Origin: a virus
IMG/VR virus record: IMGVR_UViG_3300047586_000129
Location: 1-21,037 of that record
DNA length: 21,037 nucleotides
Strand: one strand, 5' to 3'
Of this stretch, positions 13,072 through 20,113 are shown one piece after another. Both the position numbers and the translations under genes were made by a program. The first letter of the stretch is position 1; each line of letters opens with the position of its first letter. Under the pieces are notes generated by a model. The model searched no databases and was not told the origin of the DNA. It was given only the letters and a program-made list of their open reading frames with translations.

Positions 13072-14808
13072 ATGCGTAAATATTCCGATGATACTTTAGA
13101 TTTTATAAAACTTACCCCAAAATCCAAATCCCTTAAGCGTCCTGATTTTATGGATAGAGAACGCCGGAAAGCCGAAGCCGCATTCCAAACGGATATCCAA
13201 AAAGCTCTTACAGACTCCCTTGCTGATTTTAAAAAAAAAATCCTGAGTAACAAATCCCAAAAAGAATACTTGCCATTTGCCGATGACATAATTAACGATG
13301 AGGAAATGTGGGAAACCTTCAGAGTCCGGGTAGTCGGCGCCGCTCAACCTTATTTTAGGAACGGTGCTCTTCAGGCGGCCGCTTATAATGCCAATCTGGG
13401 ACTGGGTGTTAATATGGACTGGGTCAATCAGGCTGTATTAGACTTCACACGCACGTATGCTAACGACTGGTGGATGGAGTTAGCCAAAGTCACACGCGAC
13501 GGCCTCAGGAAGGCGATTGTAGCGTGGCAGGAAACCGGACTTGGTGAACAGGGCCTCCAAGACCTTGTCAATTCCATAACTCCCTTATTTGGAGAGGATA
13601 GAGCGCGCCGGATTGCAATCACAGAGACGACTAAGATATTCGATGAAGGAAATAAACTCGCTCATATTTCGGCGGGCATTAAATACGAGCAGTGGCAGAC
13701 GGCAGAAGATGAATTTACCTGTCCTGTCTGCTCAGGTCTGAACGAACAGTATTTCCCAACGGAATCGGGGCCTAGACCGGTAGTCGACACCCATCCTAAT
13801 TGCCTATTACCAGACAATGAAATCCTAATCTCTAATTTGATTGCTGGAAGCAGGGCTCATTATTCCGGTAGGGCTATTGAAATATCCACTGCTAGTGGGA
13901 ATAGACTGTCCGTTACCCCTAATCACCCGATACTCACCAATAGTGGGTTTATTAAGGCTAAGATGTTGCAGGAAGGAGACTATGTAATCAGCGGCACCGA
14001 TAGTAAGCGGATAATTTCTGCAATCAACCCAGATAATAACCAGAGACCAACCCGAATTGAGGAGATATGGAACTCGCTTTGTCTGAGTTCTAAGATGGTG
14101 ACTAGCCATATGCCAACCACCCCCATTGATTTCCACGGCGACGCGGAGTTTTTCAACGGCAATATCGACATTGTATATTCCAATAGCTTTTTGCTGAATA
14201 ATATCAAAAATCCCTTTTTGTTTCAGCATATTAACAAAAATAAACTCGGTATTAGAGGCATGAACAAGAGTTCTTTCCAAGGTGATAGCCCTCTTTTCTT
14301 TTTCGACAATAGAGGCTTTGCGCCCCCGAACGGCAGTATGAGCAGCCGCGCTTCTCGATTGGCGTTGCTCGATAGACATATGAGACATCGACACGGTATT
14401 AGCCTGGCTTCCATTTCGAGGTTTAATTCCGGCATTTATAATGGCCCGATGGATCACGTTTCTAAAAATACCGTACTTCTTAGACAAGGCAAGTTCAGAT
14501 ATCCCAGAGATGTATTCGGAAATCAAAGTTTCAGGAATAGGGATGCACCGATCAACTCTAATAATATTGCGACTATCCAACAATCTGTAAAGGGTTTGGG
14601 GACTTATTTTAAACTCGCTAACCAAATCACGCACGCATTCGCCGGATTGATAACGCTTGATAAGATCGTCAGAATTAGGGATTATAATTTTAACGGCCAT
14701 GTTTACGACCTCCAATCTATAGAACAATTTTACATCAGCAATAACATAATTGTCAAGAATTGCCGATGTATGCGCGAACCTGCGGCAAATTATAATCCGG
14801 TGGAGTAA
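13072..14808 (+). CDS. MuF-like head morphogenesis protein interrupted by an intein
   Basis: The 578-codon precursor starts at ATG 13072 with AGGTAGG upstream. Residues 1-243 form the MuF/SPP1 gp7-type minor head protein, found beside the portal and possibly ejected with DNA: GLGEQGLQDLVNSI, FGEDRARRIAITETTKI, YEQWQTAEDEFTCPVCSGL. A 320-residue intein (244-563) follows inside the terminal HPN/CRC metal-binding motif. The C-extein is only 15 residues (CRCMREPAANYNPVE). Splicing would give a 258-residue protein and rebuild HPNCRC with CPVC as a likely Zn site. Without splicing this site is broken, so splicing is probably required for virion assembly. Confidence 0.88.
   Translation: MRKYSDDTLDFIKLTPKSKSLKRPDFMDRERRKAEAAFQTDIQKALTDSLADFKKKILSNKSQKEYLPFADDIINDEEMWETFRVRVVGAAQPYFRNGALQAAAYNANLGLGVNMDWVNQAVLDFTRTYANDWWMELAKVTRDGLRKAIVAWQETGLGEQGLQDLVNSITPLFGEDRARRIAITETTKIFDEGNKLAHISAGIKYEQWQTAEDEFTCPVCSGLNEQYFPTESGPRPVVDTHPNCLLPDNEILISNLIAGSRAHYSGRAIEISTASGNRLSVTPNHPILTNSGFIKAKMLQEGDYVISGTDSKRIISAINPDNNQRPTRIEEIWNSLCLSSKMVTSHMPTTPIDFHGDAEFFNGNIDIVYSNSFLLNNIKNPFLFQHINKNKLGIRGMNKSSFQGDSPLFFFDNRGFAPPNGSMSSRASRLALLDRHMRHRHGISLASISRFNSGIYNGPMDHVSKNTVLLRQGKFRYPRDVFGNQSFRNRDAPINSNNIATIQQSVKGLGTYFKLANQITHAFAGLITLDKIVRIRDYNFNGHVYDLQSIEQFYISNNIIVKNCRCMREPAANYNPVE
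13801..14760 (+). other. Intein in MuF (protein-splicing element)
   Basis: The element encodes 320 residues from Cys1 (TGC 13801) to the terminal Asn (AAT 14758-14760), followed by extein Cys. Block A is CLLPDNEIL and block B is LSVTPNHPILT with the T-x-x-H catalytic pair. A middle block contains TTPIDFHGD and NIDIVYSNSFLL. Block F is FNGHVYDLQS and block G is IIVKN/C. The residue before the terminal Asn is Lys instead of the common His. The end (FAGLITLDKIVRI through block G) matches phage MuF-type inteins well. No sense-strand LAGLIDADG or HNH nuclease domain is present; a nuclease lies antisense. Boundaries are set by the HPN/CRC motif. Confidence 0.9.
13825..14700 (-). CDS. Vsr-like (EDxHD-type) homing endonuclease encoded antisense to the intein
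   Basis: This 291-residue protein starts at ATG 14700, seven bases after a full GGAGGT, and ends at TAG 13827-13825, wholly inside the intein. Residues 12-48 (ECVRDLVSEFKISPQTLYRLL) and 57-92 (ISELALSKKYGIFRNVIHRAI) are two helix-turn-helix units. The nuclease core at about 150-262 has E152 (NTEFIF), D179 (IYNVDIA), E190 and H197 (VEINGGGWH), then NSGWSLVIIW and GEYRVIRGNG, as in the Vsr-related homing endonucleases of the I-Bth0305I kind. The last 30 residues are Ser/Pro/Asn-rich. It should cut intein-less MuF alleles and so spread the intein. No separate promoter is obvious. Confidence 0.85.
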   Translation of the reverse strand: MAVKIIIPNSDDLIKRYQSGECVRDLVSEFKISPQTLYRLLDSRNIIRVDRCIPIPETLISEYISGISELALSKKYGIFRNVIHRAIINAGIKPRNGSQANTVSMSHMSIEQRQSRSAAAHTAVRGRKASIVEKEKRAITLERTLVHASNTEFIFVNMLKQKGIFDIIQQKAIGIYNVDIAVEKLRVAVEINGGGWHMASHHLRTQTKRVPYLLNSGWSLVIIWVDCRNYPLTIGAADYIVSFLQHLSLNKPTIGEYRVIRGNGQSIPTSSGYFNSPTGIMSPASSNQIRD

Positions 14809-14810
14809 AG

Positions 14811-14945
14811 ATGAAAAACTTAATCCACATTATAAGAAAATACTTATACGGTGAATGTCCGACTTGTCATGGGACTCACTTTAAGCCTGTTTACGGCTGG
14901 AGAAAACAGACGTGTGAACACTGTGGAGAGACAGTCAATTATTAG
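14811..14945 (+). CDS. 44-residue zinc-ribbon protein
   Basis: ATG 14811 follows the MuF stop by two bases, with GGAG upstream. The product has an N-terminal hydrophobic/basic helix (MKNLIHIIRKYLYG) and two knuckles, CPTC and CEHC, spaced about 16 residues apart: a minimal zinc ribbon ending GETVNY. Position after MuF suggests a head-related accessory role, but none is known. Confidence 0.65.
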   Translation: MKNLIHIIRKYLYGECPTCHGTHFKPVYGWRKQTCEHCGETVNY

Positions 14946-14952
14946 GAGAAAC

Positions 14953-15063
14953 ATGGAAACAGAATCAGAATTAGACGAACGAGTCTTATTTTACGGTATG
15001 ACCTCAACTGGGGAAATCGTGCCGATTTCAGTCGATTCGAATGGGCAAATAGGAGGAATTTAG
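14953..15063 (+). CDS. 36-residue protein resembling the start of the next gene
   Basis: ATG 14953 follows AGGAGAAAC. The 36-residue product contains DERVLFYGMTSTGEIVPISVDSNGQIGG in two runs, DERVLFYGM and PISVDSNGQI. The next protein begins similarly (DKRALAFGR ... MPVLVDSQGRI), so the two share a short β-hairpin-like module. TAG is followed at once by the next ATG, with AGGAGG inside this gene's end as the SD. It may be a tiny virion protein or a duplicate of the neighbour's N-terminal domain. Confidence 0.55.
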   Translation: METESELDERVLFYGMTSTGEIVPISVDSNGQIGGI

Positions 15064-16338
15064 ATGGCAGTAACGCAACACGCTATAGATAAAAGAGCAT
15101 TAGCCTTTGGTAGAGTACAAAATACCGAACGGCAATTCATGCCCGTTTTGGTTGATTCTCAAGGCAGAATAATATTATCCGGTGTGCCTTCAGGCGGTGC
15201 CTTAGAGTCTACAAGTCAGACAATATTGAGTTACCTTGGTACTCCTGTATCCACTGATTTAACCATTATTAAAAATAAAACCAATCTCATTCCCGCCGAC
15301 ATATCAACTCAACTAGATACTAATATTCCCGCCATTTTGGCTAAAGTTGGACTTCTCAATGGTATCACCGGTACCTTTACAACCTCATCCGCCACAGTTC
15401 CTGCCGATACTTCAAGAACTGAAGGAGCGAACTATTGGAAGGATGCAACCATCGTACCCATTTCAGGAGCTGCCGCATGGCAGAAACGCCGGATAAAATC
15501 CTTTGCTTCGGGTGTTTTTACTCTTTATCAAGGTTTCGATTCAGCTCCCGGTCTGGTTGGTTATATTCTAATCCCAGATCGCAATAGGGCATATTATGAG
15601 ACCTATACCTATGCTCCCGGACTCCAAGATACGGGAGACTTGGAATCTTCCACTAAAACCATATCTGCCACAAGTGAACCAGGAACGGCGGATTACACTT
15701 CTTCTCTAACTCTTCCAATCCCAACCGACTCCAGACTTCAGATAGTTCGTATTGGGACTCGGTCAAGTATCGTATCTGATTCTTTAAATGCCGGATGTAC
15801 TTCGTTAAGATGTCGGATTTATGTTGATACTCAGGACGCAAATCATTTACTTCACGATATTACAATAGCTTCTGCTACTACCACTCTAACGACTCAGGAC
15901 TTACTTACCGGAACAAAGGATACCATCTATGCCCTTTTGAAAGACGGTAACGCTCATTCCTTTAAGTTCTTCTTCTGGGTGAACTCTGGAAACGCTGTTA
16001 TTAGTCTTGTAGAACTGTTTGAAGGAGTTGGCAACACAGGAGCATCTAACACCACTGCTATTTTAAAACTCGTCTTTATGGGGTTGGTAACTGCTGGCTT
16101 TGATCTTAGAAGAAATGGTTCCGCTGGAAGTGGCGGTTGCGGAATGTATGTCGATACGAATAGTTCATTCGGAGCCAGATTATACGGAAGTTATTCCTCC
16201 GGTTTGGCAGGAAGTGGATATCAAACAAACTGTGCTGGAATCGTTATGCAGGGAAACCTGTATCTCAATGGGTATGCAGCAACGGGTGATCTGGTTTACA
16301 TTAACAGCTTTATGTGCTCAATAAGGAGTGACACTTAA
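15064..16338 (+). CDS. Putative virion structural protein, 424 residues
   Basis: ATG 15064 stands after GGAGG. Residues 8-40 share the DKRALAFGR ... VDSQGRI module with the preceding small gene. Residues about 50-100 are a helical linker, and about 100-424 are rich in Ser, Thr, Gly and β-type sequence (TFTTSSATVPADTSRTEG, YTSSLTLPIPTDSRLQIV), ending in a Gly-rich section (NGSAGSGGCGMYV). This looks like a receptor-binding, fibre or head-decoration protein. Its place between MuF and the protease/scaffold gene favours a head-attached fibre or decoration. No enzyme motif is seen. Confidence 0.6.
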   Translation: MAVTQHAIDKRALAFGRVQNTERQFMPVLVDSQGRIILSGVPSGGALESTSQTILSYLGTPVSTDLTIIKNKTNLIPADISTQLDTNIPAILAKVGLLNGITGTFTTSSATVPADTSRTEGANYWKDATIVPISGAAAWQKRRIKSFASGVFTLYQGFDSAPGLVGYILIPDRNRAYYETYTYAPGLQDTGDLESSTKTISATSEPGTADYTSSLTLPIPTDSRLQIVRIGTRSSIVSDSLNAGCTSLRCRIYVDTQDANHLLHDITIASATTTLTTQDLLTGTKDTIYALLKDGNAHSFKFFFWVNSGNAVISLVELFEGVGNTGASNTTAILKLVFMGLVTAGFDLRRNGSAGSGGCGMYVDTNSSFGARLYGSYSSGLAGSGYQTNCAGIVMQGNLYLNGYAATGDLVYINSFMCSIRSDT

Positions 16339-16647
16339 ATGAATATCAAAACTTTTTGTCGAAGTATGCCGGAATATCTACATGGTCAGATAAGTATTGG
16401 AGGCGACTTCTTGTCCTTCATAGACGAGAAGGGAAATATCTACTCATGGCCAATCATAGATGGAGAACTCCAGGACTTTGATTTTGACAAGTTTCAGGAA
16501 GCAAGCGGAATTAAGTTCTTGGAAATAGAGGAAATCGGTCAGGAGTCTTCAGAAATCTCAAATGACGATATTGCCGCAGCCCTGACCGATATTAATTCAA
16601 GGCTTGAAAATATAGAATCTGGAAAATATAGAATCTGGAAACAATAA
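16339..16647 (+). CDS. Small protein whose C-terminus was frameshifted by a 16-bp duplication
   Basis: ATG 16339 directly follows the previous stop, with AAGGAG upstream. The 102-residue product has a β-rich first half (HGQISIGGDFLSFIDEKGNIYSWPI) and a helical end (DDIAAALTDINSRLENIES). A 16-base tandem duplication at 16606-16637 throws the frame off, so it now ends SGKYRIWKQ. With one copy removed, the frame would run on to TAG 16688-16690 and end NNKLGLWTRIKNVFTG, four bases before the next gene. That ending looks like a natural amphipathic tail. Function is unknown; it may assist the large structural protein upstream. Confidence 0.6.
   Translation: MNIKTFCRSMPEYLHGQISIGGDFLSFIDEKGNIYSWPIIDGELQDFDFDKFQEASGIKFLEIEEIGQESSEISNDDIAAALTDINSRLENIESGKYRIWKQ
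16606..16637 (+). repeat. Exact 16-bp tandem duplication
   Basis: GAAAATATAGAATCTG occurs at 16606-16621 and again at 16622-16637 without a gap. Sixteen is not a multiple of three, so the copy number decides which of two C-termini the surrounding gene encodes. Confidence 0.9.
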
Positions 16648-16694
16648 GTTGGGTTTGTGGACACGAATTAAAAACGTATTTACAGGATAGAATT

Positions 16695-17099
16695 ATGATC
16701 AAACTCGAAGCCATAGCGCCTAAGAATCTAATAGCCGATAAAAATAAAATTGTTGCCGCTCTCTATCTGGCTGTGCAGGATACGGTAAGCGAAGGGCAAA
16801 GATATATAGCAAAGTATCCCCCTCAAACGTTAACAAAAACTGGCTATCATCGGACCGGAACGCTTAAAAAGTCATGGTCAAGTGAAATCCATATGGGCGG
16901 TAATCGAATAGAGGGAATTGTCGGATCGAACTCCAATATCGCTCCATACAATCGGGACGTGCAGGGCAACTCCGGCGACCGCAATCCGATGTTTAATAAT
17001 GCAGGATGGCCCGGGATTCCCGAGCTTAAAGAAAAGATGAATACCGAACTCAAAAAACGGATAGATCAACAAATGGAAAGAGCAGTAGGAGGCAAATAA
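16695..17099 (+). CDS. HK97 gp10-like head-tail component
   Basis: This 134-residue protein follows AGGA upstream of ATG 16695. The layout is a helical start (KNKIVAALYLAVQDTVSEG), then RTGTLKKSWSSEI and IVGSNSNIAPYNRDVQG. The RTGxLxxS-plus-VGxxxxxAPY pattern is that of HK97 gp10-like proteins, which act at the head-tail junction or neck. The last 40 residues are helical and charged (ELKEKMNTELKKRIDQQ). In many phages this gene comes after the capsid gene; here it comes before. The match is by pattern, so it is moderately sure. Confidence 0.65.
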   Translation: MIKLEAIAPKNLIADKNKIVAALYLAVQDTVSEGQRYIAKYPPQTLTKTGYHRTGTLKKSWSSEIHMGGNRIEGIVGSNSNIAPYNRDVQGNSGDRNPMFNNAGWPGIPELKEKMNTELKKRIDQQMERAVGGK

Positions 17100-17100
17100 G

Positions 17101-18549
17101 ATGCCATACACCGGAATTACAGACGAATCTTTACCCGAAAATGTTAAGAAAATGGACGACAAGATGAAAAGCCAGTGGATAGGCGCGTTCAACGGATCCC
17201 ATAAATCCTGTATGGCTAAAGACGGCGCGGACGCTAAACAGTGCGAGACTTCGGCCTTCGCGATAGCCAATGCGGCCGTTAAAGGCAAAAAAGACTGGGG
17301 AGATGAAAACACCTCGATGTCTTGTAACATTGCGAACGCGCCGGTTATCGATATGACCGCTACCACTTTTGAGGAATTGGAGGCCGATGAAACAGTACAG
17401 GAACAGGCAGAAGAAATGCAGAAATTGAACAAGCAGACGATGACACTGGTAACCAACGTTATCAATGCAGATATCCCGGATAAACCTTCAGCGCTACAAA
17501 GGATAGTTGACGGATTGAAATTAAAACTGTCCAAACTCCTGGGAAAGAAATTGGAAACCCCCACGGATACCCCCACGATAGAAACCGGCATGGCGGAAAA
17601 GAAGCCTGAAAATTCCTACTTTACACTTACCAAAGACAAATCCGGTGATTACCGCTGGTTTGCCCTTGTCTCTAACCATTTCAGGGATGCTGACAATCCC
17701 CCGGAAATATTCGAAACCAAGGCGCACAGGGATTTTGTTGACTATCTGGACAAGGGCGGCAAATATCCAGAATTGTGGTTATGGCATACACCAGGAACCA
17801 AATGCGGCAAAGCGGACTGGATAGATTTTGATCACGGCTTCCTTATGGCATCCGGGACTTTTGATAAGGACAAAAAGGATGTTGCTGATAAGCTGGCTGC
17901 TGATCCTAACCTGGGAGTCTCCCACGGATACAATTTCCACAACTCAGAAAAGGACAATAGCATTATCGATTGGTATCGAACATTTGAAATTTCGCCGCTC
18001 CCGAAAGAGGCAGCGGCTAATCCATATACAGGAATCGAAATAATTAGGCAGGAGGCCAAAAATATGAATGCAAATAAACGAGTATTCCTGGTAGACAAAC
18101 TTGGTGAAGACAGGGTAAAGGAACTTGAGAGCCGCCCTGCTGAATTATCCAAAGCTCTCAAAGATCAAGGGATCGAATACAAAGAGATCGAGACTCCGGT
18201 AACTCCTCCTCCGGCGCCGGCAAGCACCAAAGAGATCGCGGATGCGGCTGTCAAGGCTATCACGGAATCCGAAGCGTTCAAGGCGATCAACACGGCTCTC
18301 ACGGAAGCCAAAGCGAAGTCCGACAAGTTTGAAACGACTATTCTGGAGATGGGTAAGACAATCAAGGAACTCCAGAAATCCGATGATGAGAAAATTGCCG
18401 CAACTATCGCTCCCAAATCAACGGCGGCCGGATTAAAACGGGCATCGGAATCTAAGGACAACCTGGTTGATCCTGAAAAGGATAAGGAATTATCAGGAAC
18501 TAAAGCGGCTCCCTGGCTGGGTGCTGCTCTAGGTGGCATGACAAAGTAG
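17101..18549 (+). CDS. ChaB-like / prohead protease / scaffold fusion protein
   Basis: This 482-residue protein starts at ATG 17101 behind AGGAGG. Residues about 1-65 resemble ChaB-type domains (LPENVKKM, WIGAFNGSHKSC, AFAIANAAVKG). Residues about 175-320 are protease-like: SYFTLTKDKSGDYRWFALVSN, LWLWHTPG with a candidate catalytic His, and LGVSHGYNF with a candidate catalytic Ser, as in XkdF/S78-type prohead maturation proteases. The C-terminal 150 residues are Ala/Lys/Glu-rich and helical (AVKAITESEAFKAINTALTEAK), as in scaffolds, and end APWLGAALGGMTK. Such fused protease-scaffolds shape the prohead and then digest themselves. It directly precedes the capsid gene. Confidence 0.7.
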   Translation: MPYTGITDESLPENVKKMDDKMKSQWIGAFNGSHKSCMAKDGADAKQCETSAFAIANAAVKGKKDWGDENTSMSCNIANAPVIDMTATTFEELEADETVQEQAEEMQKLNKQTMTLVTNVINADIPDKPSALQRIVDGLKLKLSKLLGKKLETPTDTPTIETGMAEKKPENSYFTLTKDKSGDYRWFALVSNHFRDADNPPEIFETKAHRDFVDYLDKGGKYPELWLWHTPGTKCGKADWIDFDHGFLMASGTFDKDKKDVADKLAADPNLGVSHGYNFHNSEKDNSIIDWYRTFEISPLPKEAAANPYTGIEIIRQEAKNMNANKRVFLVDKLGEDRVKELESRPAELSKALKDQGIEYKEIETPVTPPPAPASTKEIADAAVKAITESEAFKAINTALTEAKAKSDKFETTILEMGKTIKELQKSDDEKIAATIAPKSTAAGLKRASESKDNLVDPEKDKELSGTKAAPWLGAALGGMTK

Positions 18550-18574
18550 ATTATTTTTCAAGAAATAATCAAGT

Positions 18575-18599
18575 AGCTCTCAGAAATGAGGGCTTTTTT
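18575..18599 (+). terminator. Intrinsic terminator between scaffold and capsid genes
   Basis: AGCTCTC (18575-18581) pairs with GAGGGCT (18587-18593), with one G-T wobble, around AGAAA T, followed by six T. A second weaker AT hairpin (ATTATTT/AAATAAT, 18550-18569) lies just upstream. Partial termination here could set the scaffold-to-capsid expression ratio if the capsid gene has its own promoter, though none is clear. Confidence 0.65.
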
Positions 18600-18647
18600 A
18601 TTATCAAAAAACATTAAATCAAAAATAAAGATTACTGGAGGTAATTT

Positions 18648-20102
18648 ATGAAGAATTCAGTTTTGGATCAAATGCTCGACGAAATTGAGCAGAGACAAAA
18701 AGAACGGAACAAAGTCGGTTACAAAGTCACGGCATCCGGGACTCCCTCGACCAACTATATGCACGGCCCGGGTGGAATCTTCGGGGTTGATGGACTTGAG
18801 CAGGATTTGCTCAGCACACGCGTCCAGCCTCGTGGGCTCGCGGGTATGCTGCGCTCTATCCCCTCAGTCCGCACCAATCCCTTGTTTGCCTATCTTTCAG
18901 GCTTCACCGCTGAAAGTGAACCTGGAGATGCGGACGGTGTGTGCGATAACTGCCCGACCGCTGGCAATGCTAAATCTTGTATCCAGACCGCTCAATTCGG
19001 GCGCTATTGTTACAAGACTAAAGAATTGAATTTGACTACCGTTGGCTTGCAAATGGACAGAGGTGAATTCCTGGACCTGCGATTTGTCAATGATCCCATC
19101 CTGCAACAGATGGGCGGCATGTTGAATATGAACATCTCCGGCAGTCCTGATCTTGCCCGTGAAGTTCTTATGGCATGGGTAGCGGTCGGGGTGGCTATGC
19201 AGAACGTCTTGACCCGTCAAGTTTACGTCGGAAATCCGGCAAATAACAACACCGGCGGCGGGTACCGCGAATTCCCCGGCCTGGATATCCTGATTTCTAC
19301 GGGGAAAATTGATGCACTAAGCGGGACGACTTGCCCTTCCCTGGATTCCGATGTTAAAGATTTCAATTATTCCCTGGTTTGCAACGGCGTGAATGACATC
19401 GTGGAATATATCGCCTATATGTTCCGCTATCTCAGGCATAATGCAACACGGATGGGCTTTGACCCAGTGGAATGGGTAATCACTATGAGAACCGAACTGT
19501 TCTACGAAATCACTTCTTGCTGGCCGTGTTCCTATCTGTCCTACCGCTGCAACACCGGATCGAATGATGCCACTATGGCTATTGACTCCGGTGACGCTAT
19601 TGGGATGAGGGATGCCATGAGACAGGGTTCATACCTCTTGATCGACGGCATTAAGGTTCAGGTTGTTGAGGATGACGGTATTCTGGAAGAGGTCAACGGC
19701 GACAATGGCGCTATCGGCCCCGGACAGTATGCTTCAAACATCTATTTTGTTCCCTTGAGTGTCAAAGGCGGATTCGGAACTACATACCTGGAGTATAAAG
19801 ATTACTCTCAGACCCTTATGCAGGGCGCATCGGATGGCAAACTCTCTGAGATGTATTGGACCGACGGCGGACGTTTTGCCTGGACTAAAGCTCAGAAAAA
19901 CTGGTGTGCAATTTGGGAGGCACTCATTGAGCCTCGTCTTATTCTCAGAACTCCCCAGCTCGCGGGCGTGATCCAGAACGTTAGATATCAGCCGTTACAG
20001 CATACCCGGACGGCCTTCCCCGGTGATCCCTACTTCAAGGATGGCGGCGCAACTTCCCGACCTGGACCTTCCCTCTACTCCGATTGGAACAGAGGCCAGT
20101 AA
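18648..20102 (+). CDS. Probable major capsid protein
   Basis: This 484-residue protein has the best SD of the window (GGAGGT, seven bases before ATG 18648), as expected for the most abundant virion protein, and follows a protease/scaffold gene. It begins with a charged helix (LDQMLDEIEQRQKERNK), then has GLAGMLRSIPSVRTNPLFAYLSG and long mixed α/β segments (EFLDLRFVNDPILQQMGG, FDPVEWVITMRTELFYEI, IDGIKVQVVEDDG, NIYFVPLSVKGGFGTTYLEY). These are in keeping with an HK97 fold. It is unusually Cys-rich for a capsid (GVCDNCPT, KSCIQ, YCYK, SCWPCSYLSYRC). The assignment is mostly from context and expression signal. Confidence 0.65.
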   Translation: MKNSVLDQMLDEIEQRQKERNKVGYKVTASGTPSTNYMHGPGGIFGVDGLEQDLLSTRVQPRGLAGMLRSIPSVRTNPLFAYLSGFTAESEPGDADGVCDNCPTAGNAKSCIQTAQFGRYCYKTKELNLTTVGLQMDRGEFLDLRFVNDPILQQMGGMLNMNISGSPDLAREVLMAWVAVGVAMQNVLTRQVYVGNPANNNTGGGYREFPGLDILISTGKIDALSGTTCPSLDSDVKDFNYSLVCNGVNDIVEYIAYMFRYLRHNATRMGFDPVEWVITMRTELFYEITSCWPCSYLSYRCNTGSNDATMAIDSGDAIGMRDAMRQGSYLLIDGIKVQVVEDDGILEEVNGDNGAIGPGQYASNIYFVPLSVKGGFGTTYLEYKDYSQTLMQGASDGKLSEMYWTDGGRFAWTKAQKNWCAIWEALIEPRLILRTPQLAGVIQNVRYQPLQHTRTAFPGDPYFKDGGATSRPGPSLYSDWNRGQ

Positions 20103-20113
20103 AAGGAGTTTCC

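Noticed and set aside
14701-14727. Longer start for the antisense nuclease (ATG 14727, nine extra residues)
   Set aside because: ATG 14700 has GGAGGT at ideal spacing, while ATG 14727 has no such site and the added residues are opposite intein block F-G.
16606-16647. Programmed ribosomal frameshift at the end of the 16339 gene
   Set aside because: An exact 16-base tandem duplication explains the alternative frame, and no slippery heptamer with a following pseudoknot is seen.
16878-17591. 237-codon minus-strand open frame opposite the gp10-like and scaffold genes
   Set aside because: The translation is a Ser/Phe/Leu-rich shadow without motifs, start signal or domain order.
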